Source: Mesostigma viride
Lineage: Eukaryota > Streptophyta > Mesostigmatophyceae > Mesostigmatales > Mesostigmataceae
Assembly: GCA_009746045.1 (NCBI GenBank)
Contig: RPFO01000380.1
Span: 809,704 to 849,703 of the forward strand
DNA: 40,000 nucleotides
Direction of reading: 5' to 3'
Below the pieces are notes generated by a model. It saw only the letters and a program-made list of their open reading frames with translations, had not been told where the DNA came from and did no database searches. Positions 1-29,759 of the stretch are shown in pieces; the stretch's first letter is position 1, and every line of letters begins with the position of its first letter. The position numbers and the translations under genes are program-made.

Positions 1-459
1 AGCCATTGTTAGCCCGCAATAGCCAGCTCTTCGCGCGCCATCTCTCAACTAATGGATCACCTGCCAGTTGCCACTGCCTCACCAACTCTGGCTCTTAATA
101 CCCCCCCCCGGCACGTTACCCTTCCATTACCCGGGCCCCTCCATTTTTCTAAGTACATCTAACCTCCCACAACCACAGACATTCCCCTGATGTATGCTAC
201 CAGAGGCGCATCTGCCCACGGGCCCCACTCACCTGTGTGCCCGCCCACCCCTTTGCCCACCCTTCATCCACCAAACTGCCTCATTGTAACAACCTACCTG
301 GCTGCCACACCACCCGAAAGAAGAAATAACGATACGGTCCTCTCACCACCTACCATCAGCAATACAGATAGTAAATATAACAGATAATATATGTATGGGA
401 TACTATTTGCTAAACAGATACTAAGTATATTGTACTAGTAGTAGAAGATAGGTCCTTAC
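1..459 (-). other. Intron of homogentisate dioxygenase gene (incomplete)
   Basis: Sequence downstream of the exon-8 donor. I searched it on the minus strand for the missing C-terminal motif (a TMAFMFES-like segment) and found none, so the terminal exon is outside the window. No other feature is recognisable. Confidence 0.6.
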
Positions 460-3400
460 CTCAAACGTTGCCGTGTCGGGCCCGTGCGGCGTATAGCAAC
501 TGTGCAGGCTGGCGCCGCCGGGTTGGAACCCATCCGCCTTGCCCTGCGACAGCATAAGGGAGAGCACAATCTGAAATCAGTCGAGGCTAAAGGAAACAAC
601 ACATACTGTAAAGTGGGAGGAAAAACTTCGATGAGAGGGCTGTATACCTCGTACAGTAGCGCAGGTAAAGCTTGTGAAAATATCTCATGGTCTTCCTTGC
701 AGGCCCGCCACAGGGCCCAACAATAGATGCGCTGTCAGCCTTGAATTATCGTTATAGCATGGCATGTCCTACGATGCTCTACAAAAAGAGATAAAAAGGT
801 AGTTCAACCCATACCATCGAACAAGTCACGTGGCTGTAAAACCCAACTCTCCAGTTGCACCTTGTGGCCACCCTGGCCCACCGGGTGACCTGGCTCATGC
901 CCCTCCTGTCCAGCTTACGACTAATAAAAACTAAACAAAAAAATTCTGCATCCATTCCTTTCAAGGTACATGGAGTGTATGGATCCCATGGTGGATGGGC
1001 CTCATGAGAGCCTCCACAGGGATACACCCCCATTAGCTCCTCCCAGCGTCGCTATCCCATAGTGTAAACATGCAGCCAGGCGACAGCAAACAAACAAGCA
1101 AGGTACACTTGTATGTGCTGCGGATAAACCGCTACTAAGCCCATGAGCAAGGTTACCATACACGAGATCCCTTAATAACCCTTAAGATTTGTATGTGCTG
1201 CGGATAAACCGCAAATAAGCCCATGAGCAAGGTTACCATACACGAGATCCCTTAATAACCCTTAAGATTCCTATCACACCTTGACGTTGCGATCACACCT
1301 TGACGTTGCGATCACACCTTGACGTTGCGATCGCCCCTCGGTATCCAATCCCATGAGGTACACAGTGATGTACTGTACCTCGTACACGCCGCGGATGAGG
1401 CCCATGAACTCGCTCATGGTGTTGCGGTGGTAGTAGGGCGGCCGGAACGTGTGCTCCGCCACCGTCCACCGGGGGGGGAACACAACAAAGTCGGCAAGCG
1501 CGGTGCCTGGCCGTGCGGATGGGCACGTCAGCACTGCAGGGGCCGCCCAAGGCAAGTTGATCACGTGTTTGCAGATTGAATAGATACAACCTATGAGAGG
1601 GAGTCCTTGGGTATATGGCATGCCATGCAAAACGTGGGAAGGAGGGGGAAAAGGCAACAAGTGTGGAAATCTCCCAAGACAATATGACCCAAGGTGGGAC
1701 CATCAGGTGCATTCCACTACACAACACTTTCCTAGATGCCATATTGAGCAAACTTTGATTTGGTCTGCACTAGGAAGGCCGGGCCCATGTCAAAACCCAC
1801 ATCCCGGTACCCGTGTGTTGTGCTTTCAGCAGCCACGCTTTCTTCTTCATAACAAGAGCTGCCAAACTGGTCATCGAGATGAAGGTGAGAGCTTGGAGGT
1901 TGGTGGCACGAACACTACAGGCGAATATCACAAACACGGAAAGGCAGCAGAGTTAACACTCCCTTGACTGCCACAATCCCACAAAATGCTGACACCCTGT
2001 TGCACACCAAACCCATCCAGTTCTCTTCCTCATCCTCCAATGAAGATGTGCACAAACCCGCGCTTTGAATGCCCGACACTTAAAAAACCAGCATTTGGGT
2101 CTGCCCCGTGCAGTGTTGATTATGCGCAGCCATGTAATGACGCCAGCCAAGAGGGTAGCTCACAGCCAATGCCTACCCGTGACAAAGTCGTGTGTCACAA
2201 TGCCTAGACCGCCCACCAACTGGATTTCCCACGAGTTGTAGTGAGATAAATTTGAACCCAGCGGGATTCCAGATGTTTGCCCACCAAACGCCTGGCAAGT
2301 CTGTCCACTGTCCGTCCGTTGAACCCAAACCCTGTGCTTCCTTCTGCATCATTCGGATGCCTTAGCAACGGGCAAGCATATCAGGTATTTCAACCCAACC
2401 CACCACATACTGACTACTCTTCCCTCATCGGTGAACACGGATGGGTTCTGAACATGAACGCCTGCCACCAAACTCAATTGTTCCCTCACCAGCCATGCAG
2501 TGAAAGGCTATATTAACTCATCGGTGAACACAGACGGTTTCCTAACGTGCAAAACTTGCCATGAACCTGGGTCACTGTACACCTCACTGTCAACGCTACC
2601 GCGACTGCTGTTGAGCCCCACCGGTGAACACGGATGGGTCTGGGTGGTCGAAGGAGACGGAGTTGATGGGGCAGAAGCGCGCCAGGTCGTACTGTCGCGT
2701 TTGCCCACAAACAGGAGGTGACATATTTTTTTACGGGGCATGCATGCAGGAGGGTGGCACCATAAAGGAAAAGAGCGGTCAGCAGCGACACAGCACCTGG
2801 AAAGCAAGGGGTGGTGGAAAGCCAGACAGGCAAGCCTGGCCGCGGTGTTTCTAATTGGGACAACTTCGGCATGGGATATCAGCGCTGTTCTCCCGATTTC
2901 TGGCCTGCGCTGGTTGTCTCCTTGATAAGCGCTGTTCCCGATCCGGCCAAGGAAGCAACCGCACAAATGCATGTATGTGTGAACAACTCCAGCAAGGCAG
3001 GCCTCCGAGCGCCTTGCCAGGCAAGCTATTTGGATGTGAAAAAGCACAAGGGAGCCCCCAGCCTCTCATCGCACACCAAATAAGCACTAATGGCGCCATC
3101 ATCGTGAACACCAAGGTAGGCCCCAAACGTGCGCAGATCCGTCTGTTTGTATGACATCAGTTTCCCCAAACTTAAAGTACTTCCCCCACCAAGTACTATG
3201 CGCTTCCCCTACCTTGTAGTATGCGCTTCCCCTACCTTGTAAGGCATATATCTCCCCAAATGAATGGCATAGGAGTTCTTTGCCTTCCTCCAAAGTTGCG
3301 CTACCTATTTGTATAGTAGTGCTTTTACTATCTTGTACGGACTACCCCTGTCTCAGTACACTCCTTACCTTGCACGATACACAGTTGCCGTGCCCTGCAT

Positions 3401-6400
3401 TATAATCTTATCCTGTTCCCCCCTCTACAGTGCTTACTTGCCTTCATTACAGTATACAGTGCTTACTTGCCTTCATTACAGTATTGTACCCTTTCCCGCA
3501 CCTTGTACGGCGCGTAGTTGCCGTGCCACGCGACCACGTTGAACGGAGAGAAGGCCTGGCGCGCCGCGAACAGTTTGCCGAGAAATTTGTGGATGACGAG
3601 GAAGCCGCCCCGTTGGCTGCCCCCCTTGGCCGTAATCTCCACCTTGCGGTCCTCGAACCAGGCCTCAGGGGTGAGGAAGTCGCGGGGGTTGGCGAGGCCG
3701 TTGGATCCTGCATGTGCATTGCACAAACATGGCGGAAGGCCACCCAGCGGCGGTGGGAGGGGGGGGAGGGGGGAAAGAGGCGTGGGAGTTTCAGCGCTCC
3801 TTCAACGCCGCGGGCTCTCACAACCTTTACCCTGGTTTGTGCTAAGTTATCAACAATTACCATGCGGAGCATGTACTAAGTTAGGGCATTTGCCGACGAT
3901 AACTAGGTGACCCTTTTGTGGTGCATTGTCCTCACATTTACCCATCCAAATAATACATATTACTTGACGAGTACACTCCTGGACCATGCCATGCGTGCAG
4001 CTACACGGGTACCGTATCACCCATAGGTATCCCCCATAGATATTCAACACATGGCTTCGTCCCCTAATATCACCGCCCTTCTCTCACACATGGCACCTAG
4101 AAGCCACTTTCCTTAATGACACGATATGCGTAACATCGCATCAGCCGATGTACTTTCTGCCAAGCGTCCTGGCACAACTACATTCCCCCAAGTCCACAGC
4201 ACAGACAGGCCCCTGACTCCCAGCCACATGCGTGAACCAATTGCACCACAGTAATGACTTTGAAAATACTAATTCATATCCTTGCTAACTACATAGAATT
4301 AAGTGTAGTTACGAAATAAGCAATCACATGAAACATATAAGGTTGAAGATTAGTGGGTGATGGTAAAACAAGATCAAACCGGAAGGGGTTCATTATTGGG
4401 ATGAATTTTATACTTTGATCAAGGCTACCGAGTGTGCTCGGGTCTTACCTATAGGCCCCAGATCCGGCAGCGTGAAGTGGTTCCCGAACACCTCGAGTAT
4501 ATACCCCCGGCCGCGGTCCACCTCGGGCTGCAGGTCCACGGAGAAGCGCATGCCCGCCTGCACGACGCAGAACTCGCCCGGCGCCACGTCGAGGATACCA
4601 AACTCAGTGGTTATTTTCAGCGGGCCCATCTGGGGGACGAAGAGGAAGTCGCCATCGGCGTTGGCGAGGCACTTGTCGCGCATGCCTTTGTTGAAGGCAT
4701 ACCTGAAGGGGGGAAGGGGGGGGGGGCAGGATTGGGGAGGTGGGGGGTAAGGGGGCGGGGGAGGTGGAGATCATGAGCAAAATTAGAGTTAAAAGGGTGG
4801 ACAGATAAGGGGAAAAGAGGGGAAGTTTATGTGGCAGGAGTAAGGGAATGATGGTGAGGGTGAAAATGACAGAGACAATCTGGGGCAGATGTGATGGGGA
4901 ATGAGGCTAGTAGCGCTGGCAATGCGCGCGTGCGCACACACAAACACGCACAGGCGCGCGCGCACACACACACACACACACAGACCGCATGCAATTTAAG
5001 ATAAGAGGAAAGCGGTGTGAGGCAAGGTGGCAGGCCGAGGAGGAGTGGCAACTCAACCACATGGGTAGTATGTGCCAGAATAAGAATGTGCACAACGATG
5101 GGGGCACGTCGAGGACGAGGGAAAACGGCAAGCTGTCTCTATTGTACCATGTACATTTGCCCAAACAAACACAGCAATTACTACGTGGCAGTTTATTTGC
5201 ACACCACGTCTTGCCTGACATAAATGGTGAAATGACACATTGAATCAGTTACAGCAGTTTTCAAACAGTATACCAATATGATAACAATATAGTGGCTGTA
5301 TAAATGCGCATGCTCTGGTTCGATTGACAAGTCTTTAGCCTTGTACCCTGCAGGCATGCCAGGAAAAGAATTCTATGGATGACGCAGTGTGCAGCAGATG
5401 GTGTTGACATGACCAGCGTACAGAATTAACACGGACCATCGAGTAGACAGAAAGAAAAAAAAAAAGGACAGTTGCTGGGAATAAGCCCGCCATAGAGAAG
5501 GAAACAGGCAGGAAACTGTAGGCGAATTGCATGGGTTATTCGACCCGTGGTCGAGAATAGCTGCCAAGCTTGCGACACGCAGGTGCCGCATTCCGCGAGA
5601 AACAACGACATGTCGTACATGTGAACGGCCATTCCCGACCGAGAGGCAGCGCTTCCCTCCCCGCAGTACGTGACCAGGCCTTCGATGAAATCCACCGGCT
5701 TCTCCGTCGACGTTGGCACTACCATGGCCCTCCACCGCAGCTGGTTGGGGTTAATCTCCATGTTGGTGAAATCGCCCACTAGCACAGGGCACTTTCCGTT
5801 GCTCGACATTTCATGAAACGGCTCGTGCGTAACCGAGGGCCGAATCCTGTACAGCCAACTGCACAGCCAAGAATACGGCGAATGGTAGAAGCCGACAAAT
5901 TGAGGCACCGTAATGGTTGCACGTGTGCGACAATCAAGAATTAGAGATATTAAAAACTTTTAAGAGCTACGACAAAGAACGACCGATACATCTTGCCTAG
6001 CTCGAGCGACGATCCGCGAAATGGTACCTTCGTTGGTTTTCTTTGCGAGGAGCAGTGAAGGCAGTGCCAGAGAGCTGCTCAGCGTATAATCCGTAAGGGC
6101 ATAACCGTGGATTGTTTTGACCTGCGAAAAAAGGGCAGCAAAACAGAAGGCAGGACCAGGAATGATATTGCGCGATTAATTCGGCTAGGCAGATCCATGC
6201 TGCAAATTTTCATGTGAGAGAAAATTGAGTGCAATTTTCCTCGCCTGGACACGTGAAATAGGACAGGAAGGTGATGTACCTCTCGGCAAGGCTCCGGGCA
6301 AAGCTTCAGTAGTAAAATGGTTTCCGAAACCACTCATGTAACCAGGAACTCGGCTATCCCGAGCTCTACCCCCCGGCATCCTGGCCTCTATTTGGGCTAT

Positions 6401-6412
6401 GGTGCTAGCCAT
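460..6412 (-). CDS. HGD: Homogentisate 1,2-dioxygenase, 8 exons, C-terminus off window
   Basis: Iron-dependent ring-cleaving enzyme that opens homogentisate to maleylacetoacetate in tyrosine catabolism. Exons in coding order (minus strand): 6412-6280, 6121-6028, 5858-5619, 4702-4449, 3707-3502, 2691-2622, 1533-1379, 543-460. All have GT-AG borders and consistent phases, giving 412 codons. The start is the ATG at 6412, leading to [10 protein letters not shown] near residue 24. Family landmarks appear in order: [96 protein letters not shown]. The metal-ligand His and Glu (human His335, Glu341, His371) and nearby His292 and His365 are all present. The family is usually about 440-460 residues, so roughly 50 C-terminal residues lie beyond position 1; a GAG|gtaag donor at 460 confirms that the gene continues. 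Sequence flavour is plant-like. It is divergent from the nucleotidyltransferase-JmjC gene. No frameshift or stop was seen. Confidence 0.96.
1109..1268. repeat. 80-bp tandem duplication
   Basis: Two near-identical copies, period 80 (gtatgtgctg at 1111 and 1191), differing mainly at ctacta versus caaata. Lies in the intron between HGD exons 7 and 8. Confidence 0.95.
1274..1332. repeat. 19-bp tandem repeat, three copies
   Basis: Three copies of tcacaccttgacgttgcga, starting about 46 nt into the intron after HGD exon 7. The third copy runs into unique sequence at tcgcccc. Confidence 0.95.
2429..2640 (-). repeat. Copies of the HGD exon-6 end in the downstream intron
   Basis: The last 18 bases of exon 6 on the plus strand (cggtgaacacggatgggt, 2622-2639) recur identically at 2429-2446 and with two changes at 2522-2537. 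Spacing is 100 and 93 bp. In both copies the donor GT has become AT. Confidence 0.8.
2891..2927. repeat. 37-bp dispersed repeat, copy 1
   Basis: A 37-base string beginning tcccgatttctggcctgcgc is identical to 26751-26787. This copy is inside an HGD intron and is flanked on both sides by agcgctgttc. Confidence 0.85.
3175..3245. repeat. About 23-bp tandem repeat with TACAAG/gta junctions
   Basis: Degenerate units containing taccttgtagtatgcgcttc. Read on the minus strand, each carries a donor-like CTACAAG|gtaggg, resembling the true exon-5 donor (TACAAG|gtgcgg at 3502). Confidence 0.7.
3368..3394 (-). repeat. Copy of the HGD exon-5 end with an intact GTAAGG donor
   Basis: 27 bases match the exon-5 end at 3501-3527 at 21 positions by eye. 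They are followed on the minus strand by gtaagg, a strong donor sequence 134 nt inside the intron. Confidence 0.7.
3427..3484. repeat. 28-bp tandem duplication
   Basis: Two copies of a unit containing acagtgcttacttgccttc, period 28, just inside the intron after HGD exon 5. Confidence 0.9.
4915..4982. repeat. CA/CG microsatellite
   Basis: Alternating gc and ca dinucleotides (gcgcgtgcgc, then about ten ca) in the intron between HGD exons 3 and 4. A G-homopolymer-rich stretch lies nearby at 4707-4770. Confidence 0.9.
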
Positions 6413-7352
6413 GTATTGCTACTTCATGTAGACCTTGCGACGTCGCAATTTCGTAAATTTACATTAACAATAATCACGGCCCTGAGTTTCCAATCGCACG
6501 CGGGTGTGCAGTACTGTGTATTTAGGATAACACACCATCGCTGATGACGGAAACTGGCATTGAGCAAACCGACGCGTTTGTTTGTGGTGGAGCCAAGCGG
6601 GCTAGCAAATATCTCCCCTTGGCATGCCCTCAGCATCGCGCGTCAATGCCACGTTAGGTTCGTGAGATCGGCCCTATCCAGGCTGGCATGCCCTCAGCAT
6701 CGCGCGTCAATGCCACGTTAGGTTCGTGAGATCGGCCCTATCCAGGCCAAATCCGAATCTCAATTCTGGACCGAGGAAACACCCCGGCCTGAATCCTTTT
6801 CCTGCTGCAGAGAAGCGTCCGTCACTTGTCGGCAGATTCTAATCCGTAGCTCGTCCACGTCACGAGCCTCCAAGCCACTAATATTCTCGGGGAGGTTCAC
6901 AAAAGTGCACGCGCAGGTCCAGGAGCGCCATGCCCGCTAGTAGAGTAGCTCAAAAGTTCATGTATTGCTGGTCCAACAAAATCCGTTATCTGAAGGAACA
7001 CGGTCGACGGTACACGGTGATGGAAAAGGCCAGTCAACAAAGCTAATCCAAGTCTCTAACTTGGTCAAGATGGTCACATGCCATGCCAGGTCTCAGAAGC
7101 CGGCAACTCGCCATCGCGGACATTGCAGCTATCGATCATACCCGTTTCATGCCGGCGCCGGCCAAACTGATTATTACCTACGACGTCAAACCAGTTAATT
7201 ATGCAAATTAATTATGGGCCGTATGTTGCCGAAGGCCTTGCTGAGAGCGTCATCGATGTTTAATTTTGCCCGCGGTACACTCCAGCAGGCGCATGTCGAG
7301 GCACTACGTTGACATCCATGCCTTAGTCGATAAGTAAAGTAGTGCAGCTGAC
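6413..7352. promoter_or_regulatory. Divergent intergenic region between HGD and the fusion gene
   Basis: About 940 bp separates the HGD start codon from the putative first exon of the plus-strand gene, so both promoters should lie here. I see no TATA box convincing enough to annotate. Besides the 64-bp duplication at 6620-6747, the stretch shows no recognisable gene; an AT-rich patch with atgcaaat lies at about 7199-7220. The true 5' UTR exons of either gene could also be here. Confidence 0.45.
6620..6747. repeat. 64-bp tandem duplication in the divergent region
   Basis: Two essentially identical copies starting at tggcatgccctc (6620 and 6684), each running to ctatccaggc. Confidence 0.95.
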
Positions 7353-25737
<18,385 letters not shown>

Positions 25738-25770
25738 CGAGTGTAGTATGGCAGATGCCCGGAGACCCCT

Positions 25771-25775
25771 TGTAA
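25771..25775 (+). terminator. TGTAA poly(A) signal of the fusion gene
   Basis: TGTAA begins 34 nt after the TAA stop at 25737. This pentamer is the canonical chlorophyte polyadenylation signal, so it fits both the gene end and the lineage. Confidence 0.5.
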
Positions 25776-26750
25776 AACTCATGCTATTATGAACCTTTCA
25801 CGTCATGACTCCAGGCACCAGCTAGGCAATCAGCATGTGTGCCCGGGATTTCCGTCGATAGAGATGGTTCATGGTTGTTCAGTGTTCGTCTGAAGACGTT
25901 GATATGAAAAAAAAAATCTATGCTTTGTCGCTGTAATCAAAATATGGGTGCCTGTAATGTCGGGCAAAATCGTTACATCATGACCCTTGGCATGCAGGAA
26001 GTCAATAGAAGGTAGTTTGTTAATCATGCTGTTTTTCATAACCCCTGCCACGCGGATACTGCCGCCCCCTGAAACTACTTCTAGGATCCGGTCTGAGATC
26101 GGCATGCATTAATTAATTAAACGCACTCCCGTTGGGGAGTCATGGAGCACGAAAATGCAGATCGAGTTGAAGTGCTTTTCATCCCTGTATATGTTGCACT
26201 CTGGGAAGGGGGCAGAGACACCCGTCTTCCCTCATGCGGAGGCAAGCCACAGCTGCAATCGAAATTACTCATGAGGAGAGTCTGGCATAACTGTGCGGGT
26301 GCACTAATGCTGAAATGTGCGAGGGTGACATGGTGGGGCATTGTCTGGCACAATGAAACTGAAGACTAAAGTGTGCAGGGTAGACATGCGGGTGCATGAA
26401 TAGGCTGAAAAACTGAAGGTACAGCCGGTAGTACTGATGTTGAGCCATACACGGTGCTACGAAGGCCATGCAGGTGGCTAAGCCACACAGCAATACGTTA
26501 ACATCACGCAAACGTATCTGAACCTATATACTTAGACACTCCCGGCCAGTTAGGCTCGAAACACACGCCCTGATCAAGCATGCTGTTTCCGGCCCCGTCG
26601 TCTAGGTCATCTAGTCGCTCTACACGTAAGCCAGCCATAATTTCGATGCACAAGGCTACACATTTCCATCACCATTCATTTTCATCATCCTGAACGACTC
26701 GAACACGCGGACAAGATAACGGCAGGCTCGAGCTACCATGGTCCGGATTA
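25776..26750. other. Intergenic, no recognised feature
   Basis: No exon-like homology or long repeat was found. There is a short attaattaatta run at about 26108-26120. Confidence 0.5.
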
Positions 26751-26787
26751 TCCCGATTTCTGGCCTGCGCTGGTTGTCTCCTTGATA
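26751..26787. repeat. 37-bp dispersed repeat, copy 2
   Basis: Identical to 2891-2927 in an HGD intron. Ends a few bases before the region leading to the plus-strand LINE fragment. Confidence 0.85.
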
Positions 26788-27088
26788 CTTAGACATCATG
26801 GATCCTGCAGGTCCCGTGCATGGGTGGAACCCCCACAGGTCCCCGCCCTGCCAGTGGACTTTGCATGCATGGGCTTCTTGGGGGCTGGCTTGTGACGGAT
26901 GAATGTGCATGGGCCACAGCGGCGCGACGCTGCTGCTACTGCGCGGGAGGACTTCAGGTTGTCGTCGAGACAGCGACCATGGAGTGGAACTTGCAGAGTC
27001 TTGCGCTGCCGATTGCCGGAATTACGCGTGTACCTTATCCTCTTGGGAGTCAAAGGTGAGCAGTGCTCACTGGCGGCCCGGGGGCGTC

Positions 27089-27467
27089 TGCAATAAGCAC
27101 CTTCCTGAGGGGCATGCTCCTGTTGTCTCCCCACAGGCCCCGTGGCCCATTAATTGCTATAGCCGGATGCAGGGTATAGAAGTCCACAGGTGGAGGTTAT
27201 TGCCCCTGAGGACTAGCCGCTACACTACCGCCTCGCGGTCGATGCCATTACAGTAGAGGACAGCTCCGAGATGAGGACTATATCCCCCTCTAGTGACTTG
27301 ATATGGTTGGGCCGCATGATGCAGACGACATCAAGGAGACAACCACACAGACAATATATTTGTAACTTTTGTGTGATTATTTTCTAATGAGATTAGCATA
27401 GTACTCCGTGGCACTGATGCCCATGCGCATGACACGCAAGTACTTACTTACTGACTTACTTACTGGC
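27089..27467 (+). mobile_element. LINE 3' end, plus-strand copy with short (ACTT)n tail
   Basis: Collinear with the reverse complement of 29425-29740. Shared blocks include caataagcac/cgataagcac, cctgttgtctccccac, gaagtcc, ttRctgcccctgag, cggctacactaccgcc, acttttgtgt and gacacgcaa. It ends in tacttacttactgacttac. The upstream boundary is unclear: no reverse transcriptase motif precedes it, so it is probably 5'-truncated. Confidence 0.75.
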
Positions 27468-28289
27468 GGGGGAGCATTCAATTGTTCTGCGAGCGCGGGG
27501 CAGACGGTACCCTGGCAGCGCGATGTCGCCTTTGCTCCCTACGCGGGGCCCGGGTGCATGAGCCCCATGGATATGGTGGGTAAGGAGCGTGCCCGTCAGC
27601 TAGGAGTCCAGAGACTCGGCATCCTCCCTGGTGGTCCCTGGTCCATGGGGAAGTGACGCACAATCACCGGGCAGCGCTGCGCCAGCGATCGCGCTCGGTG
27701 CATGGACTCCTTGCGCTGGGGCATCCAGCTCCTGCTGGAGCTTGGTTGGTGCACAGTCCAGCAATCAATGGCGTCGGTCATTGAGGCCGCTTGGGACTTG
27801 AGCATGCAGGTCGGCCCAAGTGTGCACGGGGGGGGCCTCCTCCGCTCGCCCAGCGGGCTGGGCCGGCGGCGATGGTGGCCGTCTGTGCAGCAATCTAGCT
27901 CAGGCGCACCTTTAAGGCCATACACATAGCGGTGACGCCACGAGCCACGCGCGGACACGGCTGACGGCGGAGAGCTCTCAGAACTTTTGTGTCTGAGCCC
28001 CGAATTCAGGACTTCAGACTAGTTGCAACTGATGCGCACCTGCTACTATAGTATAATCGATTACGGCTGTATAACTGAGCGCAGTATTGCAACAATTACA
28101 ACGCCTAGTCATGCCACCCAAACCGTTTGGCTCTCGCTCCGAAATGAAGTTTGCAAAAAAAAGAGCTTTCCGGCTCCGACGATCGTACATCCTACACCTG
28201 CAGGTTGTCGCCCTGATTGTATTACAAACCCATAGATGCCCCTTTCTCAGGGCTATGTGTTACATATGCTCCCCACGGAGCTATGATTT
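27468..28289. other. Intergenic, no recognised gene
   Basis: GC-rich to about 27960, with short open frames on both strands and no family resemblance I can support; AT-richer beyond that. Confidence 0.4.
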
Positions 28290-28480
28290 TAATTAATTAA
28301 TTAATTAATCCATTCCATCCCATGTTCCCCTCCCACTGAGGACTTGTGCTCACGTGACGCAGTCACGTGTCTATTAATTAATTAATTAATTAATTAATTA
28401 ATTAATTAATTAATTAATTAATTAATTCACAAACCATTTCATTGAGGGGGCCGTATGCAGACATGACACAGTCATGTGCC
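28290..28480. repeat. (TTAA)n tracts with two short hairpins
   Basis: aatt runs at 28290-28308 and 28372-28428. Next to them are two inverted repeats with 3-bp loops: cacgtgac-gca-gtcacgtg (about 28351-28369) and acatgac-aca-gtcatgt (about 28461-28477). Confidence 0.85.
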
Positions 28481-28775
28481 TTAAGGAACTTAAAGAGCAG
28501 CCAGAAATTAACTTGTCAAATGATTTTGAGGTAAATTACCAGCGAGGACTGCTGGGATGCGGTCGATAATATATTCCGGCCACCTGGCTGAAAACCCACA
28601 TTCATGAAGGCCCTTGACACGCGTGTCTTTTGGTACGCGGCTGTGGCCACGGCGCGCAGCAGCTAGCTAGGTCATGTGAGCTAAATATCTGCCCTAAGGT
28701 GGTCAATTAACTACTACCTGAGGACTTGGACACACAGATACAGTTAACTACAGTGCCAGGCCAGCTGCGTAGCGA

Positions 28776-28804
28776 GCAAGTAAGTAAGTAAGTAAGTAAG
28801 TAAA

Positions 28805-28865
<61 letters not shown>

Positions 28866-29429
28866 GAGTGAGTGAGTGAGTGAGTGAGTGAGTGAGTGAG
28901 TGAGTTAGTGAGTGAGTGAGTGAGTGAGTGAGTGAGTGAGTGAGTGAGTGAGTGAGTGAGTGAGTGAGTGAGTGAGTGAGTGAGTGAGTGAGTGAGTGAG
29001 TGAGTGAGTGAGTGAGTGAGTGAGTGAGTGAGTGAGTGAGTGAGTGAGTGAGTGAGTGAGTGAGTGAGTGAGTGAGTGAGTGAGTGAGTGAGTGAGTGAG
29101 TGAGTGAGTGAGTGAGTGAGTGAGTGAGTGAGTGAGTGAGTGAGTGAGTGAGTGAGTGAGTGAGTGAGTGAGTGAGTGAGTGAGTGAGTGAGTGAGTGAG
29201 TGAGTGAGTGAGTGAGTGAGTGAGTGAGTGAGTGAGTGAGTGAGTGAGTGAGTGAGTGAGTGAGTGAGTGAGTGAGTGAGTGAGTGAGTGAGTGAGTGAG
29301 TGAGTGAGTGAGTGAGTGAGTGAGTGAGTGAGTGAGTGAGTGAGTGAGTGAGTGAGTGAGTGAGTGAGTGAGTGAGTGAGTGAGTGAGTGAGTGAGTGAG
29401 TGAGTGAGTGAGTGAGTGAGTGAGTAAGT
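28776..29429 (-). repeat. 650-bp (CTCA)n/(CTTA)n tail of the LINE
   Basis: On the plus strand about 87 bp of taag repeats (one taaa variant) are followed by about 560 bp of tgag repeats (one ttag variant), then taagta. It joins directly to the conserved gacacgcaa end of the minus-strand LINE. Confidence 0.97.
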
Positions 29430-29759
29430 ATTTGCGTGTCATTCACATAGGCATGCAACGGGGTACTATGCTGATCTCATCAGAAATATAATTACACAAA
29501 AGTTTAAACAAACAGACTTGAATAGTCTGTGTCATGCCCCAACCGTGTACTGCTAGATGGGGATATAATCCTCATCCAAAATTTCCTCTACGGTAATGGC
29601 AGATGAGGCGGTAGTGTAGCCGCTAGATGCTCAGGGGCAGTAACCTCTACCTGCGGACTTCTAACCTGCATGGCTAGCAATGGGCCGCGGGGGCCGTGGG
29701 GAGACAACAGGATCCTTCAGTAAGACCTGTGCTTATCGCAAATGGCAGCCCATTTAGAA

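Noticed and set aside
26796-27134. Open frames on both strands upstream of the plus-strand LINE end
   Set aside because: No recognisable motif; may be LINE coding remnant but I could not align it to the minus-strand copy.
27596-27958. 120-residue minus-strand open frame
   Set aside because: GC-rich chance frame with no family resemblance or splice support.
28744-29458. LTHSLTHS repeat protein, minus strand
   Set aside because: Translation of the tetranucleotide tail of the LINE.
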